Below, piece by piece: positions 1 through 7,057 of a DNA stretch of 7,981 nucleotides. A program made the translations under genes and the position numbers. Location of the stretch: the NCBI GenBank assembly GCA_027357125.1, contig DAHVVW010000084.1, positions 1 to 7,981 of the forward strand, given 5' to 3'. Numbering within the stretch: the first letter of the stretch is position 1; the number at the start of each line of letters is the position of its first letter. The notes under the pieces were generated by a model. That model had not been told where the DNA came from. It saw only the letters and a program-made list of their open reading frames with translations, and ran no database searches. Source of the DNA: Clostridiales bacterium (GTDB lineage: Bacteria > Bacillota > Desulfitobacteriia > Desulfitobacteriales > Desulfitobacteriaceae).

Positions 1-40
1 GTAAATTTGCTCAAAGATCAGTGAGAATGGCACATTCATT

Positions 41-406
41 CTAACTGGCCTCTGCTAGAATCTCTCGCACTTTGTCGCGCAGCTCAAATAGATCAAACGG
101 TTTGCTTATGTAGTGAAGAATCCCCAGTTCCTGTGCCTGCTCCATATTCTGGTTATCTCCATACGCAGTCATCATGATAACCCCTACTTTTTGGTCTTGA
201 AGGCGGATTTGGCGCAAAGTCTCGATCCCGTTCATGCCTGGCATCTTCATGTCCATGAGAATCAGATCAGGATGAAAACTATGTAAAATTTGTAACGCCT
301 CAGTTCCATTAGCAGCCATTTCAACTTCATCGTTTTCTTCACGGAATGTTTCGAATAAGAGGCGGCGCACTCCAAGTTGATCATCCACAATTAGAATCTT
401 ACCCAA
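41..406 (-). CDS. spo0F: Spo0F-like phosphorelay response regulator
   Basis: A 121-residue stand-alone receiver domain with no output domain. In the sporulation phosphorelay, Spo0F takes phosphate from sensor kinases and passes it through Spo0B to Spo0A. Visible receiver residues are the acidic pair D8-D9, the phospho-acceptor D52 (in LMDMKMPG), T80 in MMTAYG and K102 in SKPF, each offset by two from Bacillus subtilis Spo0F (D10/D11, D54, T82, K104). The stretch VDDQLGVRRLL closely matches the Bacillus helix-1 surface VDDQYGIRILL that contacts kinases and Spo0B, which favours Spo0F over a generic CheY-like protein. The start is TTG at 406-404, with an AAAGGGG ribosome site about 8 bases upstream; the only nearby ATG is in another frame. 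The gene lies 44 bases after the racemase gene with no terminator between, but it also has its own sigma-H-type promoter. The family assignment is strong; its role in this organism is inferred. Confidence 0.9.
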   Translation of the reverse strand: MGKILIVDDQLGVRRLLFETFREENDEVEMAANGTEALQILHSFHPDLILMDMKMPGMNGIETLRQIRLQDQKVGVIMMTAYGDNQNMEQAQELGILHYISKPFDLFELRDKVREILAEAS

Positions 407-450
407 TCTCTCATCCCCTTTCTCAGTAGCTCACATTTTTGCTAAGTAAA

Positions 451-480
451 TTATTCTGCCTGCACTAGGAAAACTCCTTC
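451..480 (-). promoter_or_regulatory. Candidate sigma-H promoter for spo0F
   Basis: Read on the minus strand, GAAGGAGTT (480-472), a 12-base spacer and GCAGAATAA (459-451) fit the Bacillus sigma-H consensus RnAGGAwWW-n11-12-RnnGAATww with a single mismatch (G at the first w). The -10 element overlaps the stop codon of the upstream racemase gene. A start about 7 bases downstream would give a leader of roughly 40 bases before the spo0F TTG codon. Bacillus subtilis spo0F is known to be transcribed from a sigma-H promoter, which supports the reading. No clear sigma-A promoter or Spo0A box was seen nearby. Confidence 0.6.
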
Positions 481-1632
481 TTCTGTGAGCGTGCGCTTCG
501 CATAAATCCTGCCTCCGCGCCAATACTGCCTGAGCAGGCGCGGATTGGCCAGCGTGCGCCGGAGTGGAATTTTTACCTCATCTCCGGGAGCACAGTTCAC
601 CTGCCCTACATCAAGCACCGTGAGCTGCATTCCTATTTTCCCGGCAACACGAACGGAACGTCCCTGGAGTTCGATTCTTTCCTTGCCTAAGGTCAAGCCA
701 AATAAAGAGGCAATGTTTTTAATAATAATTTTAACTAAATCCCATCCTCCTTGCGGAACGAGATGCGGGACCACCCCAAACCCGTCGGCATACCCGGCCG
801 GGATGAGAGCCAAGTTCGTCTCCGTTTTGGTCTTATAGATACTTTGGTATCCTACATGCGTCCCCTTAGGCACCCGATGAACGTAGAGAATATTGGTTTT
901 GGCGGCCCAAGGATCCTTAAGGGTGAGTCTATCGTTGAATCCGGGTCCTGGCACATGTCCGATCAAGAGCGTACCCACACGCACGAAATCATGATGATAC
1001 TCAGGATAATCAAGGAAGGCTCCACTGTTGCACACATGTTTCCACCCGGGCACGATCCCATGGCCAGCCAGAGCGGCAACTCCCGCCCCAAAGCGTTCAT
1101 ACTGCCGTTGCGTAAACTCATGATCACGCTGAGCCGCGCGCGCAAAATGCGTGTACACCCCGGCGACCTCTAAATGAGGAGATTTAAGCAGAAGCTCAGC
1201 CAGCCCCTCGAGTTCTTGCAGCCCAAACCCGGTTCGGCCCATGCCGGTTTCAAGTTTAAGATGTATTTGCACTTTTTTGCTCATATTCCGGCAAGTTTGT
1301 TCAAGCTGAAAAACTACGCCCGCATCAGCCACGGTAAGGTGCAAATCCTCCTCCAGCGCTAATGCCCACTCCTGGGGCAAAGCCGGACCTAGAACAAGGA
1401 TAATCCCGTTAATACCGTGACGGCGCAAGATCAGTCCTTCTTCCACCGTGGTTACGGCAAAGGCTTCACACCCTTCTGCGGCCAGGGTACGCGCTACTTC
1501 CACAGACCCTAAGCCATAGGCATCAGCCTTTACGACTGCCATGCAGCGTGCCGGAGGCTTTACCAGCTTAACGACTTCCCGGTAGTTGGCCGCTATGGCA
1601 TCAATGTCGATATCGATCCAGATCCCAGCCAT
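451..1632 (-). CDS. Alanine racemase-family PLP enzyme, divergent subtype
   Basis: A 393-residue fold-type III PLP racemase resembling Alr, which interconverts L- and D-alanine for peptidoglycan. Present are the PLP lysine K35 in MAVVKADAYG, ETGMGRTG (the PLP-contacting Arg), YTHF, the NS pair in VCNSGAF, the arginine of FVRVG, the tyrosine of HVGYQSIY (equivalent of the catalytic Tyr265 of Geobacillus Alr) and GYADGF. The usual CMD motif is changed to GMQ (in GKIGMQLT), about 20 extra residues (hydrophobic KIIIKNIASLFG) follow GYADGF, and the C-terminal segment that normally carries NYE (Tyr354) is replaced by a short IPLRRTLANPRLLRQY stretch. This may be a second Alr subtype or a racemase of altered specificity. 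The start is ATG 1632, with GGAGGAGGTG 7 bases upstream; an in-frame TTG at 1659 lies ahead of that ribosome site and is rejected. Only 4 bases separate it from the FemABX gene, so the two are probably co-transcribed and translationally coupled. Confidence 0.8.
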   Translation of the reverse strand: MAGIWIDIDIDAIAANYREVVKLVKPPARCMAVVKADAYGLGSVEVARTLAAEGCEAFAVTTVEEGLILRRHGINGIILVLGPALPQEWALALEEDLHLTVADAGVVFQLEQTCRNMSKKVQIHLKLETGMGRTGFGLQELEGLAELLLKSPHLEVAGVYTHFARAAQRDHEFTQRQYERFGAGVAALAGHGIVPGWKHVCNSGAFLDYPEYHHDFVRVGTLLIGHVPGPGFNDRLTLKDPWAAKTNILYVHRVPKGTHVGYQSIYKTKTETNLALIPAGYADGFGVVPHLVPQGGWDLVKIIIKNIASLFGLTLGKERIELQGRSVRVAGKIGMQLTVLDVGQVNCAPGDEVKIPLRRTLANPRLLRQYWRGGRIYAKRTLTEEGVFLVQAE

Positions 1633-1636
1633 CGTT

Positions 1637-2728
1637 TCACCTCCTCCGCCAACGTCCAATCAGCGGTTTCAGGACATCGGAGTACAGGGGCTCCAACCGA
1701 GTCCATAAGTAATACACCCAGGGGCGATATACCAAGTCCCATTCCCCGATGAATTCCGTGTACTCCCCGTTAAAACCCTTCTTGAAACGAAAGAGCCCAT
1801 ACAGAGGATTGTCCTCATCAAGATCCCCAGGCACCCCTCGGAAATCATAGAGCGTACACCCCAAAGATTTGGCCCAGCGTATCATCTCCCACTGTATGAG
1901 GTAGTTAGGCATGACATTGCGGTGACTGTTAGACGAAGCTCCGTAAATATACCAGGCCTTGTCCCCCAGGACAAAAGCCAGCGTCCCGGCCACAACCCGT
2001 CCCTCATACTCCCCGATGAACAACTGGCCCAAGCCAGCAGGCACCAGGGTGTCATAGAGATCTTCGAAATAGGAATAAGCGCGCACCAGAAAGCGGTCCC
2101 GCTCTGTCGTTTCTTTAAGGACTTTGTAAAACTCAGGCAGATCTTCCTTCGTGCCCAAGCGGATCTTTACCCCTTTTTTCTGAGCCACGCGGATGTTATA
2201 ACGGGTTTTTTGGTGCATATTGCCTAATAAAGTATCCTCATCCGGTGCAATATCAAGCCTAAATACGTATTTCGGCTGCACACCCTCAAACCCTTTTCCT
2301 GTCTCTGCCGAGCGAAACCCCCGGGAGTGCAGGTATTGTTCCAGTTCCTTGTCTGCAGAAGGTACGTCAGGGTCAAGCTTAAGGAAAATGGCCCCGCGTT
2401 TGTGGGCAAGCATACGGATTTCTGCCAGGAGGCGGTCAAATAGCATTTGATCTTCAAGATCAAGTACGGGCCCGCGCGAAGCATAAAAAATGGGGATTTT
2501 AATCAAAGGCAGGCTGCGTTCCAAAACGGAAACTTCAGCAACGGTTTGTCCCTCCTCTTCAAGAACCAGGCGCCAAGGGGTCCAGCCTGTCCGGCTTTTA
2601 ATCTCTCCCCATTCCCAGGTTTGAAGGACATGCCCCTTGGGGTGGCGGGCCAAAAAGGAATTAAAGCGCTCACGCTCCGGGTCTTTCAGCCACCTGGCTA
2701 TAATATTGCGTTCTTTAACGTCTGCCAT
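1637..2728 (-). CDS. FemABX-family peptidoglycan bridge aminoacyltransferase
   Basis: A 363-residue protein of the FemABX family, which uses aminoacyl-tRNA to add amino acids to the stem peptide of lipid II at the inner face of the membrane. Two GNAT-like halves are apparent, roughly residues 10-165 and 166-345. Signature elements are QTWEWGEIKSRTGW (36-49), FYASRGPVLD (81-90), HQKTRYNIRVAQKKGV (172-187), the YIYGASS strand (260-266) and FKKGFNGEYTEFIGEWD (315-331), the last close to the conserved C-terminal FemX motif. The length and absence of a long coiled-coil arm resemble Weissella FemX (about 335 residues) rather than staphylococcal FemA. No signal peptide or membrane segment is seen, as expected. 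The start is ATG 2728 with AAAGGA upstream. It is followed at 4 bases by the racemase gene, suggesting a two-gene wall unit. The amino acid transferred cannot be read from the sequence. Some FemABX relatives act on other acceptors, so the substrate is open. Confidence 0.85.
   Translation of the reverse strand: MADVKERNIIARWLKDPERERFNSFLARHPKGHVLQTWEWGEIKSRTGWTPWRLVLEEEGQTVAEVSVLERSLPLIKIPIFYASRGPVLDLEDQMLFDRLLAEIRMLAHKRGAIFLKLDPDVPSADKELEQYLHSRGFRSAETGKGFEGVQPKYVFRLDIAPDEDTLLGNMHQKTRYNIRVAQKKGVKIRLGTKEDLPEFYKVLKETTERDRFLVRAYSYFEDLYDTLVPAGLGQLFIGEYEGRVVAGTLAFVLGDKAWYIYGASSNSHRNVMPNYLIQWEMIRWAKSLGCTLYDFRGVPGDLDEDNPLYGLFRFKKGFNGEYTEFIGEWDLVYRPWVYYLWTRLEPLYSDVLKPLIGRWRRR
1638..1647 (-). promoter_or_regulatory. 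Strong ribosome binding site of the racemase gene, inside the end of the FemABX gene
   Basis: GGAGGAGGTG on the minus strand lies 5 to 7 bases before ATG 1632 and fixes that start. The same bases encode the last arginine codons (CGG AGG AGG) and most of the TGA stop of the upstream gene, so ribosomes ending the first gene stop right on the signal for the second. This is the usual arrangement for translational coupling. Confidence 0.85.
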
Positions 2729-2765
2729 AATTATTATTCCTTTCGTATTTTAAAGCAATAAGACA

Positions 2766-2792
2766 AAGAGCAGTCCTAAAGATCCTGCTCTT
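2766..2792 (-). terminator. Hairpin after pyrG: weak terminator or leader attenuator
   Basis: AAGAGCAG (2792-2785) and CTGCTCTT (2773-2766) form a perfect 8-bp stem with an 11-base loop, followed on the minus strand by a T-rich but interrupted tail (TGTCTTATTGCTTT). It lies about 65 bases beyond the pyrG stop, so it may end the pyrG transcript. It also lies downstream of the candidate promoter at 2809-2836, so it would sit in the 5' leader of the FemABX transcript as well. The stem is symmetrical and could fold on either strand. Confidence 0.55.
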
Positions 2793-2808
2793 GCTTTCAA
2801 TTTGTTAT

Positions 2809-2836
2809 ATTCTAAACCATTTTTATTTATTTTCAA
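2809..2836 (-). promoter_or_regulatory. Candidate sigma-A promoter of the FemABX-racemase unit
   Basis: TTGAAA (2836-2831), a 16-base A/T-rich spacer and TAGAAT (2814-2809) on the minus strand match the sigma-A consensus at five of six positions in each box. The predicted start near 2802 is only about 10 bases ahead of the hairpin at 2766-2792 and about 75 bases ahead of ATG 2728. It sits in the pyrG-FemABX gap, where a promoter would be expected if the pair is expressed apart from pyrG. Confidence 0.5.
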
Positions 2837-2856
2837 ACTTAAGCTAAAGCCTAAAC

Positions 2857-4452
<1,596 letters not shown>

Positions 4453-4477
4453 TCAACTCCAATCCTTTCCCAACATG

Positions 4478-4509
4478 AAAAAAGCTAGTCCGCAATACGC
4501 ACTAGCCCT
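4478..4509 (-). terminator. Terminator-like hairpin in the pyrG leader (possible attenuator)
   Basis: On the minus strand GGGCTAGT (4508-4501) pairs with ACTAGCTT (4489-4482), with two G-T pairs at the base, a G-G mismatch and two further C-G pairs above the stem, and a TATTG loop. It is followed by a run of six T residues (4483-4478). This has the layout of an intrinsic terminator, but it lies between the strong promoter at 4530-4558 and the pyrG start codon, so it would end transcripts before pyrG unless overridden. It could also end read-through from rpoE. Confidence 0.65.
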
Positions 4510-4529
4510 ATTTTTACCCACTGGTGTTT

Positions 4530-4558
4530 ATTCTAGCTAGCTTTACGGGCAATGTCAA
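4530..4558 (-). promoter_or_regulatory. pyrG: Strong sigma-A promoter of pyrG
   Basis: A perfect -35 TTGACA (4558-4553), a 17-base spacer and -10 TAGAAT (4535-4530, five of six) on the minus strand. The predicted start is near 4522-4525, giving a leader of about 75 bases before ATG 4449 that contains the hairpin at 4478-4509. It lies in the 136-base gap between rpoE and pyrG. Confidence 0.8.
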
Positions 4559-4585
4559 GCAGTGAGGTTTTTTGAGTTAAGGTTC

Positions 4586-5056
4586 CTACCCCCATTTGTC
4601 CTCCCTACCCTCCTCAGCATCTTCGAGAACTTCTTCATCAAGCTCTCCATCCTCGTCTAGTTCAAGCATTTCATCATCCTCAAGGCCCAGTTCGAGATCA
4701 TCTAACTCGTCTGACGTTTCCTTGCCAGTCTCATCAAGACCCGGCCTTTCCCCGGCATCTTCATGATGATCTTCCGCTTTCGTAGCAACTGCCAGGGAGG
4801 GCAAGCGCCGGGAACTACGCTGCGGCACCCAGGCCTTAAGACCCCATTCCCCCTGTCCGACATAAACAAACCGAGAATCGAGGTTGATCTGAGTTAGTAC
4901 TGCGGCAATCCGCTGGGGTTCCTGGGAAAGGCCCATCCGGCTAAGCACTTCCTCCACAAGGTTATAGTAGTGCTGAGGCCGACCTTGCGTATGCAAAATT
5001 TCAAACACAATGTCAACTTCAGATGGCTTCGGTTTTTGGCTGAAAGATTGAGACAA
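4586..5056 (-). CDS. rpoE: DNA-directed RNA polymerase delta subunit
   Basis: Delta is a Firmicutes-specific accessory subunit that binds core RNA polymerase, weakens non-specific nucleic acid binding and speeds recycling. The 156-residue protein has the expected two parts: an N-terminal HARE-HTH fold (about residues 10-78, ending LDSRFVYVGQGEWGLKAW, close to Bacillus LNIDGRFLALSDQTWGLRSW) and a disordered, highly acidic tail rich in E and D (about 96-153). It is slightly shorter than the 173 residues of Bacillus. The lysine-rich tract that separates fold and tail in Bacillus is reduced to a few arginines (QRSSRR, 79-84). The start is TTG at 5056, preceded by GGCGGTGG; an in-frame TAA lies one codon upstream of that TTG, so no longer N-terminus is possible. 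The gene lies 71 bases after argS with no clear terminator between, so argS read-through is possible. Do not confuse it with the sigma-E gene rpoE of Proteobacteria. Confidence 0.92.
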   Translation of the reverse strand: MSQSFSQKPKPSEVDIVFEILHTQGRPQHYYNLVEEVLSRMGLSQEPQRIAAVLTQINLDSRFVYVGQGEWGLKAWVPQRSSRRLPSLAVATKAEDHHEDAGERPGLDETGKETSDELDDLELGLEDDEMLELDEDGELDEEVLEDAEEGREDKWG

Positions 5057-5127
5057 TGTTTACCACCGCCTTCCTCATTATGGATTAACTATATTCGAGC
5101 AAACCGTGAAAATTTCCTGCTAGGAAT

Positions 5128-6813
5128 TTACATCCTTTCAGGAGCGTTAACTCCCAATACGGCTAAGACATTAGCCAGCACTTGTTTGGTGGAGCGCACC
5201 AAAGCCAGGCGGGCCCGGCGCAAACCCTCATCCTCTACCAATACCCGCTGGCTGTTATAGAAGGTATGAAAGGAAGAAGCCAAGTCAAGCACATACCTGG
5301 CCAGACGGTGAGGCTCCAGCAAACGCGCTGCCAGGGCGATTTCCCCCGGCAAATCGGCGATCTTTTTCAAAAGGTCGGCCTCTTCCTGACTGTTTAACCG
5401 TTCCAGTTCTCCGGCTGACGGCGGTTCCTCCGTAATGACTCCCGTTTCTTCAGCCTGACGCAAAATACTGCATAAGCGGGCATGAGCATATTGAACATAG
5501 TACACAGGATTGTCGGCAGACTGGGACTTCGCCAGGTCAAGGTCAAACTCGACCGTTGAGTCCGGGTCACGCATAATGAAGAAGAACCGGGCGGCATCTT
5601 TCCCCACTTCATCCATTAACTCACGCAGGGTGATATACTGGCCGGAGCGTTTGGACATGCGCACGATTTCCCCGTTTTGAATCAGGCGTACTAACTGCAT
5701 CAAAATGATGTGCAAGGAGTCCGGATTATATCCGAAGGCAGACATTGCGCCTTTCATGCGGGCGACATGGCCATGATGGTCCGCTCCCCAGATATTGATT
5801 ACGGGGCTAAAACCGCGCTCAAATTTATTGCGGTGATATGCGATATCTGCCGCAAAGTAAGTGGGGATACCATTACTGCGCACAACTACCTCGTCTTTTT
5901 CGTCTCCAAACTCAGTAGACTTAAGCCATAAAGCTCCTTCCTTTTCATAGATATACCCACGCTTCTCTAATTCTTCCATCGTAGTGCGCACCGCTCCCGA
6001 GTCATGGAGAGATTGCTCGCTGAACCAAACGTCATATTCTACCCCGAACTCCTTTAGCGTTTCGCGAATTTGCCCGAGCTTTTCATCAAGGGCGTAGCGT
6101 ACCAGGAATTCACGTCTCAACTCAGATTCAACATTCAAATATTTGTCTCCAACCTTGGCAATTACCCCTTTGACCGTATCAATCAGGTCTTCTCCGTGAT
6201 ACCCTCCCTCCGGAAAAGGAACATCTTGGCCCTGGAGTTGCAGATAACGGGCTTCAAGGGAAAGGGCAAAATTTTGAATCTGATTGCCGGCGTCATTAAT
6301 ATAAAATTCCCGCTGTACTTCATACCCTGCCATGCCCAAAAGGGAAGCCAGACTGTCCCCCAGAGCAGCACCGCGGGCATTTCCCATATGTAAAAGCCCT
6401 GTTGGATTAGCACTCACGAATTCTACCTGTACCTTTTGCCCCTGCCCAAGGTTAACCCTGCCATAATCCGTGCCTTGACGCAGAACCTCGGGGATAACCC
6501 CGGCAAGCCAGCGCGGGTTCAAGCGGAAGTTAATAAATCCCGGACCGGCAATCTCAAAACCCTCAATCCATGTGCCATCCGTACTGAGATTTTTAAGGAT
6601 AATCTCTGCTATTTCACGCGGTGCCCGTTTGGCTTGCTTAGTGAGCAGCATCGCCAAATTCGTAGCCAAATCCCCATGCTGCCGCTCGCGTGGTTCTTCC
6701 AACACAAACTGGGGCAGGTTCTCAAACACAAGCTCTTCCTTAGCTTTGGCCTCAGCAACAGCCTCATGCAAATTTAGCATGATTTGTTCTTTTATTCTTT
6801 CATAGGTGCTCAT
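5128..6813 (-). CDS. argS: Arginyl-tRNA synthetase
   Basis: A class I aminoacyl-tRNA synthetase that charges tRNA-Arg with arginine in the cytoplasm. The 561-residue length is normal. Domain order: N-terminal Arg-specific additional domain (about 1-100), Rossmann catalytic core with SANPTGLLHMGNARGA (134-149), where the HIGH motif reads HMGN (142-145), then GADHHGHVARM (343-353) and RMSKRSG (385-391) as the KMSKS equivalent, and a C-terminal DALR anticodon-binding domain from about residue 440 (VQYAHARLCSIL) ending in the family-typical GVNAPERM. The start ATG 6813 is preceded by AAAGGGGGAG at 7 bases. Upstream is a 244-base gap with a ypeB terminator and candidate promoters; no T-box leader was recognised. 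The HMGN form is, from memory, common in clostridial ArgRS. Nothing looks broken. Confidence 0.98.
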   Translation of the reverse strand: MSTYERIKEQIMLNLHEAVAEAKAKEELVFENLPQFVLEEPRERQHGDLATNLAMLLTKQAKRAPREIAEIILKNLSTDGTWIEGFEIAGPGFINFRLNPRWLAGVIPEVLRQGTDYGRVNLGQGQKVQVEFVSANPTGLLHMGNARGAALGDSLASLLGMAGYEVQREFYINDAGNQIQNFALSLEARYLQLQGQDVPFPEGGYHGEDLIDTVKGVIAKVGDKYLNVESELRREFLVRYALDEKLGQIRETLKEFGVEYDVWFSEQSLHDSGAVRTTMEELEKRGYIYEKEGALWLKSTEFGDEKDEVVVRSNGIPTYFAADIAYHRNKFERGFSPVINIWGADHHGHVARMKGAMSAFGYNPDSLHIILMQLVRLIQNGEIVRMSKRSGQYITLRELMDEVGKDAARFFFIMRDPDSTVEFDLDLAKSQSADNPVYYVQYAHARLCSILRQAEETGVITEEPPSAGELERLNSQEEADLLKKIADLPGEIALAARLLEPHRLARYVLDLASSFHTFYNSQRVLVEDEGLRRARLALVRSTKQVLANVLAVLGVNAPERM

Positions 6814-6847
6814 CGGGAGGCTCCCCCTTTATGATAATCCTTAAACT

Positions 6848-6876
6848 ATTATGACTTACCAATTCATCGTCAACAA
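6848..6876 (-). promoter_or_regulatory. Weak candidate promoter, proximal, for argS
   Basis: On the minus strand TTGTTG (6876-6871), a 17-base spacer and CATAAT (6853-6848, five of six to TATAAT). The start would lie about 25 to 30 bases before ATG 6813, just ahead of the ribosome site. The -35 match is poor, so this is the weaker of two candidates. Confidence 0.3.
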
Positions 6877-6890
6877 ATAGGTTATATTTT

Positions 6891-6919
6891 AGACTAATAT
6901 GTCCTCCCTGAGCTGTCAA
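6891..6919 (-). promoter_or_regulatory. Candidate promoter, distal, for argS
   Basis: On the minus strand a perfect -35 TTGACA (6919-6914) with a 17-base spacer to TAGTCT (6896-6891), which matches TATAAT only in part (first, second and last bases). It lies just downstream of the ypeB terminator, the place expected for an argS promoter, and would give a leader of about 70 bases. Confidence 0.4.
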
Positions 6920-6935
6920 GGTGATTTTTATAATT

Positions 6936-6968
6936 AAATAAATAAAGAGAGGAAGACTTCCCCTCTCA
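6936..6968 (-). terminator. Intrinsic terminator of the ypeB transcript
   Basis: On the minus strand GAGAGGGGAA (6968-6959) pairs with TTCCTCTC (6954-6947), either as GAGAGG/CCTCTC or as GAGA and GGAA arms with a two-G bulge, followed by the T-rich run TTTATTTATTT (6946-6936). It sits about 90 bases past the ypeB stop and before the argS promoters, so it should insulate argS from the germination gene. Confidence 0.75.
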
Positions 6969-7000
6969 ATTAGTCTTGCCAGATTAGCACGTTTTATATC

Positions 7001-7018
7001 CCGAAAAGAGATTTTCGG
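7001..7018 (-). repeat. Perfect 7-bp inverted repeat in the ypeB 3' untranslated region
   Basis: CCGAAAA, a four-base loop and TTTTCGG form a perfect hairpin about 40 bases after the ypeB stop. There is no T run after it on the minus strand, so it is not a terminator by itself. It may stabilise the 3' end of the message or be a remnant or binding site; nothing further can be read. Confidence 0.5.
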
Positions 7019-7057
7019 CTACACAGCCCGTTGACATTCTTTATCCTGATGCATGGG

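Noticed and set aside
1..40. A terminator after spo0F
   Set aside because: Only a 5-bp GAATG/CATTC repeat with a 3-base loop and no T run is visible before the window ends.
407..450. A Spo0A box near the spo0F promoter
   Set aside because: No TGTCGAA or its complement was found in this gap.
751..1173. A 140-codon open frame on the plus strand inside the racemase gene
   Set aside because: It is fully antisense to a gene with clear family motifs, has no ribosome site, and its translation resembles no known protein. It is a shadow frame.
1633..1659. A longer racemase start at the in-frame TTG 1659
   Set aside because: The nine extra residues are encoded by the ribosome site itself (Gly-Gly-Gly run), and ATG 1632 has ideal spacing to that site and begins where Alr family proteins normally begin.
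5057..5127. A dedicated rpoE promoter in the argS-rpoE gap (CATAAT as -10)
   Set aside because: No acceptable -35 box lies at 16 to 18 bases; the best candidates have spacers of 14 or 15 bases and poor matches.
6947..6977. An H-type pseudoknot formed by AAGACT/AGTCTT and GAGAGG/CCTCTC
   Set aside because: The last loop would have zero bases to span a 6-bp stem, which is not sterically reasonable, so only alternative hairpins are plausible.
6814..7057. A T-box riboswitch upstream of argS
   Set aside because: No T-box sequence (TGGNACCGCG type) and no specifier stem were found, and the only terminator lies upstream of the likely argS promoters.
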